Shown one piece after another: positions 45,125 through 55,984 of a stretch of 64,000 nucleotides of DNA. The first letter of the stretch is position 1. Every line of letters begins with the position of its first letter. The notes under the pieces were generated by a model. It saw only the letters and a list, made by a program, of their open reading frames with translations. It was not told where the DNA came from and did not search any database. The position numbers and the translations under genes are program-made. The stretch lies in the NCBI GenBank assembly GCA_014526335.1, contig JACTAT010000315.1, positions 310,001 to 374,000 on the forward strand. Direction: 5' to 3'. The stretch comes from Chrysaora quinquecirrha. Taxonomy: Eukaryota > Cnidaria > Scyphozoa > Semaeostomeae > Pelagiidae.

Positions 45125-46240
45125 ATGAATAGAACAAATCTTGATATCATAACTTTTTTAACTGACCTGCCTTCGCAAATAAGTCTTGCAAGGCGTCAAC
45201 TTTTTAACGATAACCTAAACGTTTTGGAGCACTGGTGTATGCGCCTGGAAGATTTGATTAATATTCTTGATGTCTTGCAGCGAAGGTTCACGGAGAGTGG
45301 GGCACCTGGCACAATTATAACAGATATCAACCTGCTTCTGGGGGAAATTTCAATAATGTTCTACGTCAAAATGAATTTGCGAACGCAGTTCCTAATTTTC
45401 AACAGCCACTAAGTTTCAATGAAGATCGAAATCGAAATACAACTGGAAGGCCTAGAAAAAAACGTAACAAACAAAGAGATCCAAACCCTTCTCGAGCTGC
45501 ACAGAAATTGGAAAGTTGTTGCATCTATTATCGGTGTGTCGGAGAGGACGTTATATCGCAGAAGAAATGAAGCAGGACTTTCGAACGAGGGAAGGTCTTG
45601 ACCCCGATTAACATAAACGAATATCAGTCAAGAAGACCTTTGCGCAGTAGTGAAAGATGTTTTAAATACCCTCCCAAATGCTGGAGAAACGTATGTGATT
45701 GGTGCATGTCGTAGTAGGGGAATATTTGCACAGAGACGGAGGATAAGGGAAGCCATCAAAGAAGTTGACCCGATCAGCAGAGCGCTTAGGCGCACTGTTA
45801 GTATTCTGAGAAGAGTGTATTGTGTTCCGGGCCCAAATGCTTTGTGGTAAGTTCGATCTTGTATTTTTCTGTGGTCTCAGATATTATACACCCTCAAAGC
45901 GTTGGTTTGCTTTATGGAAGTTTTGAACCCTACAAAGGGGTTGATTTTTACCCGAGGACAGAGCAATCCAATATTACCGTGCTCGAAATTGGAAATTTAC
46001 CATTGACATTTGTAATTTGCAACATTAACAAATCAAAGCGTTCTTTCTTTACAGGCATATCGATGGGCATCATAAACTGATTAGATGGCGGATAGTTATT
46101 CATGGAGGGATGGATGGATTCAGTAGGCTAATTGTATATCTAAAAGCTTCTACCAACAACAAAGCCAACACTGTTCTGGAGCTTTTTCGGGAGGCATTTG
46201 GATTAACTCCACCCACTTCAATTAGTTACTGGTCGAGCTA
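45125..46240 (+). pseudogene. Integrase-like (rve/DDE) transposase relic with a spliceable intron
   Basis: Exon 1 (45125-45846) encodes MNRTNLDIITFLTDLPSQIS, then after frame changes near 45350 and 45455 a helix-turn-helix LLELHRNWKVVASIIGVSER followed by TLYRRRNEAGLS, and GETYVIGACRSRGIFAQRRR, IREAIKEVDP, LRRVYCVPGPNALW. An intron GTAAGT...TTTACAG (45847-46052) joins Trp to [21 protein letters not shown], the start of an integrase catalytic core with its first Asp. The core stops near 46240 ([13 protein letters not shown]), so the other acidic residues are missing. The layout resembles the eukaryotic integrase-like proteins related to IS3EU or Ginger transposases; the superfamily is inferred. 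Frameshifts make it non-functional. Confidence 0.75.
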
Positions 46241-46335
46241 CTGTGCGAGCCAGAGAAGAAAGGCCTAAACCATATGACAACAAGAAGCCGAACGGCTTCA
46301 ACACGGTAGCAACAGAATGGGAAATAATTCATAAC

Positions 46336-46458
46336 TAGACTCACTTCATAAGTCCCACTACTTCGCTCGATGTTGTTGTTGTTGTTGTTTTCTACAATGG
46401 TTGGAGTGACAAATCGAAGTAAGGGGAGCGTAAACTAGAGACTCGTGTCACGAGTCTA
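46336..46458. mobile_element. 123-bp TAGACT MITE
   Basis: TAGACTCACTTCATAAGTC at the left and its partial complement GACTCGTGTCACGAGTCTA at the right; flanks ATTCATAAC and TTTCATAGC match at 7 of 9 positions, an aged 9-bp duplication. Contains a (GTT)n run. Same family as the 40.3 and 40.5 kb elements. Confidence 0.8.
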
Positions 46459-46617
46459 TTTCATAGCCTTTCTTTTAAGAGTCAGAATGTAAGAGAAAAG
46501 GAAATAGTTAACAAATCAACAAAACATGTATATCAATCTTCACTCAATACAATACACTTAATGTGATTGTGAACAGAACAATAAATGTAAGTTATTAATA
46601 AGTAATTAATAAACAAT

Positions 46618-47031
46618 ACACCTTTTCAACTAAGAGCCTCGTTTCCAAAATTTGCGAAAATTTGTTCGTACAAAACTTTTAACCCCAGATTCAGATTGAG
46701 CACCTTTACTTTAGTGTTGAGGCAAATTTTTATGATTCTAGTCATTACGGTGTTGGTTTTATAGCGACGAAAAGTTCGAAAATTTATCAAGGATTTGACC
46801 GTGAGAAATCGCTCGAGGTGAAATTTTACACTCTCAGTCATTTTTCACGGTTAAATCATTTATAACTTTTCAAATTTTTAATCGCTATAAAATGAACATC
46901 GTAAGGTCTAGAAGCGTAAAAATTTGCCCAAACACTAAAACGGAGGTGCTGAATTCGAATCTGACGTCGAAATGCTTCTGTGACACAATTTTAAATTTTT
47001 TTGAAAACGAAGTCCTTAGTTGAAAAGGTGT
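46618..47031. mobile_element. About 410-bp TIR element
   Basis: ACACCTTTTCAACTAAGAGC at the left pairs with the complement ACACCTTTTCAACTAAGGAC at the right, extending about 35 bp with mismatches. Interior contains poorly conserved 'AAATTTT' motifs and no gene. Confidence 0.75.
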
Positions 47032-47067
47032 GTTATAAATAAAAATCTCAAGTACCAATGAAGGATG

Positions 47068-47243
47068 ACGCCAATTTGTCATGCGTCAAGCATAAGCTTG
47101 ACAATAGAATCCGTTGTATGAGGACGTTTGTTCCTGCGTAAAATACACGTCTCAGGACGCCAATTTGTGTCAAGACTAAGCTAGACAATGGAATCCATTG
47201 TATGAGGACTTTTGTTCCTGCGGAAAATTCACGTCTCATGTGT
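47068..47243. repeat. Tandem duplication, 88 bp x 2, upstream of the 47.3 kb gene
   Basis: Two copies of a unit starting GACGCCAATTTGT, containing GACAATAGAATCCGTTGTAT and GAGGACGTTTGTTCCTGCG and ending ACACGTCTCA. The second copy ends about 30 bp before the ATG at 47275. It may be promoter DNA or element end; no direct evidence for either. Confidence 0.85.
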
Positions 47244-47274
47244 TATGAGCTAGAAAAACACGAGCTAGAAAACC

Positions 47275-48460
47275 ATGGAAACTATTGAATTAAGGGCGCG
47301 GTTCTACCTTTTGGGCGCGGTTCGACTTCTCGATTCCACTGGTTTTAAACACGTTATCAACTACGTTGCTACCGTGAATGAGCAGCAAAATATTGTAGAC
47401 TTCGTAGAAGCTAAACGAAAGGATTACACCGATCAACCTCTAGTCACTAAAGTTTTTATTGAGGTTGCCTGGCCCAGTGAGACAAGGAAAAGGGAGCTAG
47501 CCCCAGTTCTGCAATCTTTAGGGAAGATGCTTTTGAGAGGAACTCATAAAAAAATTGCATCAGCTGCTTGGAAATGCAAAGACATACAGCAATATTTAGT
47601 TGCTGAAATACTGAAAACAATAAATAAAGAGTGTGCGTCACTCTGTGCTCGCAAGTCACCCAGCCTTCTTCATCTTGTTAAAAGAGATGACATCGTGAAG
47701 TTTAATTTTGTTGACTTCAATTCAGAACTCGTAGAAAGGTGCCCATTGCTGCATGCAGTACTGAAAACTGCATGCCTAAAGAAATCAATAGTGAGCAAGA
47801 AGACATCAAATGTGAATGATAAATGGTTGCAACCACTTTGCATGGCAGCAGCAATTTGTGCAAAGACACGCTCATCCCACTTGACTGCACCTCAATTAAT
47901 CATATCAATAATTTTGCAGCACTGCAGCCTAACGGTAGGTATTCTCATCTATATCTGTTTACTTATAAGTAACTGATGATATCAAAAGATTGCATATTAT
48001 AAAGACTACTTCCATTTATTGATATTCAAGAACCTCAAAACAATTTCAACTCGTTTAAAGTGTTGACAATATAATCATTCCACATCATAAGGACACCTTA
48101 TTTATTTTAAATGAAATGAGTATTTTTACATTCAAGGCTGCAATGGCAAGACTTCGTGCAGTTAAGCTGACAGTATCTCATCCTTGTTTGCACAAGAAGC
48201 TTGATGATATTGGTGCATTGCTTGATCAGGCAACTAAGGAGCGTGTAGCAAAAGAAGGCAAAGATATGTGTACTGGAAGAAAAGAGCAACAGGTCGATGT
48301 CAATGAAATCTTAACACATAATAGTGGCTGGAAATTAACTTTTGACAATATTGATTACAAATCAAATGTCCACCATATGAATGAGCAGCACCAAAGTCCT
48401 TATGTACCACTGTGTCACATATATGTCAACAGAAAACAGAATTCCTGCCTTACATCTTAG
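47275..48460 (+). pseudogene. DUF6589-type transposon-associated protein, two exons, truncated
   Basis: Exon 1 is 47275-47934 (donor GTAGGT), exon 2 from 48137 (acceptor TTCAAG), joining in phase 0. Exon 1 encodes 220 residues including a histone-like or KDZ-associated N-terminal region rich in Lys/Leu, with KTRSSHLTAPQLIISIILQH near its end. Exon 2 contains AAMARLRAVKLTVSHPCLHK, then GWKLTFDNIDYKSNVHHMNE. The G-W-K-x-x-x-DNID-x-x-x-x-VRHMN pattern is characteristic of the DUF6589 region of invertebrate and fungal transposon-linked proteins. The protein ends soon after (CLTS), far short of the usual length. Biochemical function unknown. Confidence 0.65.
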
Positions 48461-48646
48461 CTCTGATAAACCCTAAAGCAACTTGGAGAATGCAGAATTT
48501 GGCGTGTTCATTCCAAATCAAAGTGAACATAAAACTCAGAGGAAAGACTACATTTATCTTGTATCCAAGATATGTTCTCAAAATATTCCATGTCTCCAGT
48601 TTCTTGCCCCTTGTCTTAGAAAACTTGTTCCGCACACCTGATTTTT

Positions 48647-48877
48647 AATTAAGTCTGTCAGTACTGGAATGCACTGAAAAATGAAAGATTTTCCTGATCC
48701 AGTGGCAGCGCTGTAGTACAAATTTTTGCCAGAAAAAAAAATTTTCAAAGCGGCCTTTCGTTCTGGGAATAATTCCTCAACATTTAGAAACTTAGCAAGT
48801 AATGGCAAATGAACGTCAATATCGCTAGTAACACTCGCCGCCATCTTGACCGTACACAACACAAACTGGATTCTCAT
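48647..48877 (-). pseudogene. RecQ-like DEAD/DEAH helicase, first exon only
   Basis: Reads MRIQFVLCTVKMAASVTSDI, HLPLLAKFLNVEELFPERKA and a Walker A motif in YYSAATGSGKSFIFQCIPVL followed by TDLIKN. The Q-motif-like and GSGKS spacing fits the N-terminus of RecQ-type helicases, which often accompany transposons in these genomes. A donor-like CAG|GTGTGC follows KNQ at about 48641. No downstream exons with motifs II to VI are found, since the + strand gene and spacer occupy that side. Confidence 0.65.
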
Positions 48878-48954
48878 AATTTATGCTAACAATTCAATTC
48901 AATGATTGGACAGGAAAATTCGCTCGGTTGCACAGACCACTTACGTTTTGGTAA

Positions 48955-50085
48955 GGGTCTGGTACACAGGCTACGGGACGGGTGACCCCTAGGTGGGACC
49001 CTGGGACGGGTGACCCCAAGGTGGGACCCCGGGATGGGTGACCTCTATGTTGGACCCCGGCACGGGTGACCCCTAAGTGGGACCCCGGGACGGATGACCC
49101 CTAGGTGGTTAGACACTGCAGTTGTATACATAAATTTTATGATATGAAAGATTCTGTGCAGTGCATAGAAAGCGAAAAAGGCAAGATGGTTAGAGATAGC
49201 AAATGTTCAAATGTATCGGGGGTTTCAATTAGCGCGGGGAGGACTTGGCTGTGAAAGTATTGTGCAAGTTTCACGAGGAATGCAAATCAGTTTAACTTAG
49301 TGAATGTGCGAGTAATTGGTGGTTCAACTTGTCTGGAGTCAACTATAGTCGAATTTTTTCCTTGCCGTTTTTGTAATTCGATGTTCAGTGCATATGTTTC
49401 ATGCTATTCGATAGAAGCACGACAGGCACACAGCAAAATTTGTGAAACTGATCTTAACTGACTAAAGTGGTCGTAATCCGAATCTGCTAATATCTAGTAA
49501 TTCGATCTGGTTTTTCGTGTAGAAATCTGTAGAGACAAAACTTGTCAAGTTTAGAATTTACATTGTTTGAAAGTAATTGGGTTTTTCTAACAGTGATGCT
49601 AACGATTCTATTAATGAGTTAATAATATGTCTCCCACTTGAAGCCGGAACGCCTCTTTTGGCTACCTGTCACCTGGGTCACAAGAAATGTCCTCTGTTTG
49701 ACTATAAAATGCAAAAAGCACAGTCTTTCACCTAGTAACCAAACGAGGAGAAGTCTCATTTGCTAAAATATTTCGCTTTGTACCATGTGTTTGTTATGAT
49801 GAATATCCGCTGTTAAAAGCAACATCTTTCCCTTTCTTCTGGAATAACTTTGTTAAAATTTTCTCGATGGTATTACGAGAATTTGTTTTCGAATTCAAAA
49901 TAAAGCCCCGAGCCCACCTAGGGGTCCCCCACCCCGGGGTCCCAACTAGGGGTCACCCGTCCTGGGGTCCCACCTAGGGGTCATCCGTCCCGGGGTCCCA
50001 CCTAGGGGTCACCTGTCCCAGGGTCCCACCTTGGGGTCACCCGTCCCGGGGTCCCACCTAGGTGTCACCCATCCCGGTTTACGGT
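48955..50085. mobile_element. Foldback element with inverted GGGACGGGTGACCCC minisatellites
   Basis: 48975-49113 has about five copies of GACGGGTGACCCCTAGGTGG; 49912-50080 has the complement (CCACCTAGGGGTCACCCGTC) about six times. The arms enclose about 800 bp without a recognised gene. The G/C-rich arms contrast with the AT-rich surroundings. Typical foldback architecture; no target duplication seen. Confidence 0.88.
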
Positions 50086-50089
50086 ATGC

Positions 50090-50685
50090 CATAATGATCG
50101 CATTCCACCCGGTGTTTTCATTTCAATGAAGACTCGTTTCATATTTCACGACGGGGGTTACGTTTTAATGATAAATAAAAGCCTACAACTGTCCATATAA
50201 GTAAAATAATGATCAATGTAGCGTCTGCACCTCCGTTACTTCCATTACGTTTCAAGAAGGGGGTGGCTTTGTTGAAGGCCTTTTTTCAAATTTAACCAAT
50301 TGTACTTTTCTTTTCATGATAGAGGTTTTTATGTAGACAGGGACGGATTTAGGGGCTTTTGCCATGATAATGATAACGCTACATGGTTTGTATATAGATA
50401 ACATATGCAGGACCCTAAGCCATTTGAATTATGGTTGGTGAAATCTGATTGATAGAAAGGTTGATGCTTGGCAGTTGCATGTCATGATGTGGAAGATGTG
50501 CGCGTGAAGGTAACAATAAGGATGTTAACAACAATCATAATAATGAAAAAGAAATGACGATTAAATGGATAATTATAAAAAAAAGATTTTTAATAATGAT
50601 CAAAATAATATTAATAATCAAAGTCGTGATAATAATAAGTATAAAATTTTGAGGTACTAGAAAAAGAGAGCCAAGACAGGTGAAG
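50090..50685. other. Unannotated spacer
   Basis: AT-rich, with an (AATAATGATAAT)-like stretch at 50510-50640. No gene. Confidence 0.4.
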
Positions 50686-50689
50686 GAGA

Positions 50690-51230
50690 AAAGAGATAGA
50701 TAGGGTTATTGGTGAGTGGTTCTGTTTAGTCCGTGAGGTACGAGAGTAATTGCTAGGCCAATAAAGTATTGCTTTTTGGCTCTTCTAACACTCTCTCGCT
50801 CGTTGTGTAGTTGTAGTGTTAGTAAAATTTGTAGATCGTCAACACTGTGTCCGGGTTTACAGAAGTGATCTGCAACCCCTGATTTTTTTAGTCATGTTTT
50901 GGCGTCATGTTTTTGCTGCTAATGTCCCTACGATGCTCGTTGTGTTGGTCTCGTAGTTGTCTTCCCGTCTGTCCTATGTACTGGCAGTTATTGTCCCAGT
51001 TCTGTAGGCACCACAGGCATTGTATTACGTAAATTACGTTGGTCGAGTTGTAGTACAGTCGCTGTTTGATGTGGAAAATTTTGTCTGTATTTAGGAAATG
51101 TGACAGTTGTTGCCCCGTCAAGTATGTGTGCACACATGTGTTGCAGTTGCATTTAGGCGAGCACTCGTGTACAATCCCTGGGAATCTTTTGTTACGTCAT
51201 GTTTTATTTTAGCACGTAAGTAGAAGAAGA
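50690..51230 (-). pseudogene. Penelope-like element C-terminus, third copy
   Basis: Read downward: CSPKCNCNTCVHTYLTGQQL, HIKQRLYYNSTNVIYVIQC and the GIY-YIG core CQYIGQTGRQLRDQHNEHRR (50888-51170), then after a frame change FCKPGHSVDDLQI and RESVRRAKKQYFIG to about 50755. Differs in sequence from the copies at 24.7 and 27.9 kb, so a separate lineage. No RT upstream. Confidence 0.82.
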
Positions 51231-51234
51231 GGGC

Positions 51235-51560
51235 CGGTTCTGGAAAACAATGGATTCCGACATGTCAATCAATGCCAGTTATCCTGTCAATCAAAATTCG
51301 GTGATCTGTTAATCACGTTACATAATCAGATTAATATTCATGTTCAAGATTTTTGCAAGATACCTCCTCAGCAGCAACAGCAATAGGCATTTCTATTTTT
51401 AATAATATATTCTTTACAGGATGAGGGCAGTCGTTTAATCGATACTTCAAATCACTAAAATAGATTGAATATTACTTAGAAAATCAGAAAAAAATGAGAT
51501 AAAATTTATGACAATACTTTTTCAGTCAATGATTTCTACACAAATTACATAATTATTACA
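51235..51560. other. Unannotated spacer
   Basis: No gene recognised. Confidence 0.4.
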
Positions 51561-51564
51561 CAAA

Positions 51565-52765
51565 CTAGCCCATGTCCGTCTCTGACCACCGCCTCAGAAG
51601 GACCTCCGCTCCAAGGACCTCTGCCTCAAGGACCTCAGCCTCACAAACCTCTGCCTCTCCACTTTGTTCCAAGTTTCTAATATTTAGTATTTGTCCCCGG
51701 TCCTAGTCCAGGGTCTCTTTTTCTAGTGCCAATCCCAGTTCTGTTCCTCTTTTTTCTAAGGTCCTTAGTCCGCAATGATGTTCCTAAGTTTCAAATTAGT
51801 CAGTCTACAGTAGTTGTCCTTGTCTATCGTCTGTTCCTTAAATAGTGCTGAAATAATTGATGGTTTCCATCCTGAAATTACCCATGCTCTTCAGTTCCGT
51901 TCCTTAGTCCTCTTCCTCAGTCCTGAAATTACCCATGCTCTTCAGTTCCGTTCCTTAGTCCTCTTCCTCAGTCCTGAAATTACCCATGCTCTTCAGTCCC
52001 GTTCCTTAGTCCTGTTCCTCAGTCCTGCAATTACCCATTGTCTTCAGTCCCGTTCCTTAGTCTTGTTACTCTGTCCTGAAATCACCCACGGTCTCCAGTC
52101 CAGTTCCTTAGTCTTGTTACTCAGTCCTGAAATCACCCATGGTTTTCAGTCCCGTTCTTTAGGCCTCTTCCTGTGTCCTGAAATTACCCACGGTCTTCAG
52201 TCCCGTTCCTTAGTCCTGTTCCTAAGTCCTGAAAATACCCACGGTCTTCAGTCCCGTTCCTTAGTCCTGTTCCTCAGTCCCGTTCTTTAGTCCTGTTCCT
52301 CAATCCTGAAATTACCCATGGCCTTCAGTCCCATTCCTTAATCCTGTTCCCCAGTCCTAAATGTACCCATGGTCTTCAATCCCGTTCCTTAGTCCTGTTC
52401 CTCAGTCTCGTCCTTGTGGTAGTTGATCTTTCTCATCATACTGTTTAATATTGCATAGTCAGATACTGCTATCCAGCCAGCTTATACTTCAGGATGGTAT
52501 TTGGTTTTGTTGGCTTTCAAATGCACTCTTCACAAATGTTTTCAAAAGGACTTTTGTTTTGCTTTGAATGAAACGCAATTCTGAATAAGCTTTTGAAATC
52601 AGGTAATGGCATTTTGTTTGAATTGAAAGGGGTAAAAGCAGTGACACAATGCGATTCAAGCCGGTTGACTGAATTTCCCTGTAAACATCAACCTTAAATC
52701 GTTTTAGATCTAGAAAAATTGTTATTTCCCAGTAAACAATCCAGGTATACACGAAATTTAGTAGA
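51565..52765. repeat. Triplication copy A
   Basis: Left module ACCACCGCCTCAGAAGGACC-type with repeated 'CTCAAGGACCTCNGCCT', then CAATCCCAGTTCTGTTCCTC, the minisatellite 51830-52410, then the right module AGTCAGATACTGCTATCCAG with GAATAAGCTTTTGAAATCAG and TGTAAACATC. The same order is found in copies B and C. Confidence 0.85.
51845..52410. repeat. 51-bp minisatellite in copy A
   Basis: About eleven copies of a 51-bp unit CCTGAAATTACCCATGCTCT / TCAGTCCCGTTCCTTAGTCC / TGTTCCTCAGT. Because 51 is a multiple of three, a plus ORF (51814-52290) repeats PEITHALQSRSLVLFLS; it is repeat-driven and not supported as a gene. Confidence 0.95.
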
Positions 52766-52769
52766 TATA

Positions 52770-53075
52770 TTCAGTCAGCTTTGTTACTTATAGTCATCGT
52801 TATGAAGTAATAACAATTTAACATACAGTAAGCCAGTAATCGACATCTGGGGTGCAGACAAAAGATTCTAATTGGGCAAGACAATGCCTTGTGACAAGAG
52901 AGGGTGTTTTCCCCGTTTACCCCCTGCAATGGTAGCATTTAGTAAAGATTTGGCAGGCGATGGCTTAACTTCAGAATGGGCTGCAAAGAAGGGTGCAGGC
53001 TTCAGAAGCATAACGTAAACGGCCTAAAAGTTTATACAGGGACAAAAATGTCACCATGACTACTACAAAATTAGT
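52770..53075. other. Spacer between copies A and B
   Basis: No gene recognised. Confidence 0.4.
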
Positions 53076-53078
53076 ATA

Positions 53079-54966
53079 TAAGACTAGCCCTTGCCCTTCT
53101 AAGACCACCTCCTCGTAAGAACCCTGCCTCAAGAACCTCTGCCGCAAAGACCTCCACCTCAAGGACCCGACTTCCGCCTCAAGGACCTCGGCCTCAAGGA
53201 CCTTTGCCTCAATGACCTCTGCCTCTCCACTTAGCTCCTAGTTTCTAATTTTTAGTTTTTGTCCTTGATCCTAGTCCCTTTTCTTAGTGCCAATCCCAGT
53301 TCTGTTCCTCTGTTTTAGTGTAAGGTCCTTAGTCCAAATTGATGTTTCTAAGTTTGGAATTAGTCAGTGTACAGCAGTTGTCTTTCTCTATAGTGTGTCC
53401 CTTAGTCCTGACATAATCAATCGTCTTCAGTCCCACTCCTTTGTTCTGTTCCTCAGTCTTGTTATTGTTCAGATCTCCAATTCCGTTCCTTGGTCCTGTT
53501 CCTTGGTCTTGTTATTGTTCATGTTTCTTAATCCTGAAATTACTCATATTCTTCAGTCCCTTTGGTTTATCCTGTTTCTTAGTCCTGAAATTACTCATGG
53601 TCTTCAGTCCCGTTCCTTTTTCCTGTTCCTTAGTCCTGAAATGGTCTTCAATTCCATTCCTTGGTGTTGTTTTTCAGTCATGTTATTGTTCATGCTCATT
53701 AGTCCTGAAATTATTCATGGTCTTCAGTGCCATTCCTCTATCCTGTTTCTTAGTCCTGAAATTACTCATGGTCTTTAGTCCCGTTCCTTTATCCTGTTCC
53801 TTAGTGCTGAAATGGTCTTCAGTTCCATTCGTTGGTCTTGTTCCTCAGTCTTGATTATGTTCATGCTCCTTAGTCCTGAAATTATTCATGGTCTTCAGTC
53901 CCGTTTCTGGGTCCTGTTTGTGAGTCTTAATATTGCTCATGTTCCTTAGTCCTGAAATTGTTCATGCACTTCAGTCCCGTTCCTTTATCCTGTTCCTTAG
54001 TCCTGAAATGGTCTTCAGTTCCATTCCTTGGTCTTGTTCCTCAGTCTTGTTATTGTTCATGCTCCTTAGTCCTGAAATTATTCATGTCCTTCAGTCCCGT
54101 TCCTTGGTCCCGTCTGTCAGTCTTATTATTGCTCATGTTCCTTAGTCCTGAAATTGTTCATGATCTTTAGTCCTGTCCCTTGGTCCTGTTCCCAAGTCAT
54201 GTTATTGTTCATGTTCCTTAATCCGGAAATTATTTGTGGTCTTCAGTCCCGTACTTTGGTCCTGTTCCTCAGTGTTGTTATTGTTCATTCTCTGCAGTTC
54301 TGTTACTCGTCGTTTTCCTTAGCGAAGTTCGTTGGTAAACCTTTTATGTTTGCAAAGAAAATTTTACCTTTGTAGCTGTCCTTGGCTTGTTTCCTTCCCG
54401 TTGAAAGGATTCCCCAAAGATCATGATAGAAAACGTAGCAATATGATAGATTGAACGCATTCTCCCCCTGATCATGGAGAACTCGGGTTTACTGCAGGAT
54501 CCTTTTCTTGGTCTTGTGGTAGTTAATCTTGCTCAGTCCTGTATAGTCAGATACTGCTATCAAGGCAGCTTGAGCTTCGTGACGGCATTTGGAATTGGCT
54601 TTCAAATGCACTCTTCAGAAACCCTTTTAAAAAGGGTTTTTGTTTGTTTTCTTTGAATGAAATGCACTTCTGAATAAGCTTTTGGAAGCTGGTAATGGCA
54701 TTTTGTTTCCATTGAAAGGGTTAAAAGCATTTGCAACAGGCGATTCAAACCGGCTGACTGAATATTCACATAAGCATGGACTTTGTTTGATGAACTTCGA
54801 TTGAAAAATATTAATACCAAACGAATTTTAAATTAATTCCGAAGCAAGATTTAGGGATCGAGACGTCCCCTTGTCCTCCGAAAAGCATTTCCACCAGGAA
54901 AAGCAAAAAATTCTTATGGAAAACGATTCTCCCCTGAGAGGAATCGATCTTCTGCCTCCCACAACC
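53079..54966. repeat. Triplication copy B (left part)
   Basis: Left module AGACTAGCCCTTGCC with repeated CCTCAAGGACCTC motifs, minisatellite 53395-54300, right module from GTCGTTTTCCTTAGC through AGTCAGATACTGCTATCAAG, then a coding-like module interrupted at 54967 by a 713-bp element; the module resumes at 55689. Same gene order as copy C, with higher similarity to C than to A. Confidence 0.88.
53395..54300. repeat. 76/51-bp minisatellite in copy B
   Basis: Tandem units of CCTGAAATTATTCATGGTCT / TCAGTCCCGTTCCTTGGTCC / TGTTCCTCAGTCTTGTTATT / GTTCATGCTCCTTAGT (about 76 bp), mixed with shorter versions. The complement matches the 35.2-35.7 kb array. Confidence 0.93.
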
Positions 54967-55679
54967 TAGCCTGCGTTGCAGACTCAACTGGTGTTTACTT
55001 CCAAAAGAGTTCTCCCAGTAGAGTCTGCGCATCCAAGCCAATATTCTATTCCAAGGTCATTTGAAGTTCTGAGATTTCTAGAACCGAATTTGATTGGCTG
55101 ACAGCAATTCCTTTTGTTGTTTGCATCTGCTCCGGTCATAACCAAAATGGCGCAACTGAAACATCTGAAACTTATTTCTTCATGTTCTCAATTTTTGTCG
55201 CGCCCCATACTCGAGGCAGGCATTATTCCAAGCTGTATTTTTCTCATTTGGACTGTAGGCATTCATCTGTGAACGTAAATCGTATATAGCAGTACAGATT
55301 TCATTGCCTAGGCCATCTGTCGATCACTCCGTTATTGCCACTTCACTTTGAATTCAAGTTCCTCAATAAATATTCTTGATTTACTGGGTAGACTGCATTA
55401 ATTTCTTTTTGCAAATTACGTGGAATTTCCTTCAATATTCTCTCAGCAAACACATTTTTCAGCATGTAATTCCTTCACTGCGGTAGTAAACAACCGACAT
55501 TGTGAACAACACAAACAGAAAAATGCTAAAAGGCGACATTGCTCATTGTGAAATGCTGACATCAGTGGAATAGAATATTGGCATGGATGCGCAGACTCTG
55601 CTGGGAGAGAAACTTTGAAATTTTAATTCAACTCAACTCTTTTGGAAGTAAACACCAGTTGAGTCTGCAACGCAGGCTA
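54967..55679. mobile_element. 713-bp TIR element with 9-bp target duplication inside copy B
   Basis: Left end TAGCCTGCGTTGCAGACTCA complements the right end exactly and the match extends through CAACTGGTGTTTACTTCCAA; flanks CCCACAACC (54958-54966) and CCCATAACC (55680-55688) differ at one base. Copy C shows the empty site (near 57800). Interior non-coding, with a GGCATGGATGCGCAGACTCT subterminal region. The 9-bp duplication again suggests a MULE-type element. Confidence 0.9.
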
Positions 55680-55688
55680 CCCATAACC

Positions 55689-55980
55689 TGCATCATGAAA
55701 CAGGAGCCCTTACCAACAGAGCTTTTTCACGGGTTTCAGATTTCGATAATCCCTTTAAGAAAACAATCGGGCGATTGTTCAAACAGGCACCAATGACGTA
55801 CTTCAAAGAAGGGTTAGCCCCAATTACCCCAGAAGCGAGAGAAGTTTGCAAAAAACGAAAGGGTGATGACACGCCTACCCCACGGTCGGCCGGGCGGCAA
55901 AAAAGTCGGAAAATCGCACCACTTCCGACGTCAGCGGAGCGACTCTTACAAAATCGGTTTCCATGGAAATTACCATTTTA
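55689..55980 (+). pseudogene. Conserved ORF module, copy B (broken)
   Basis: Matches the copy C ORF (see 57685-58059) from KQEPLPTELF onward, but loses one base in the run before CACGGG (about 55725), which shifts the frame; it also diverges after the 55850 region. Together with the upstream piece ending at 54966 (ENDSPLRGIDLLPPT) it represents one module split by a transposon. Confidence 0.55.
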
Positions 55981-55984
55981 GTGT

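Noticed and set aside
51814..54375. 158-, 163- and 137-residue hydrophobic repeat ORFs
   Set aside because: They are translations of the 51/76-bp minisatellite and match no protein family.
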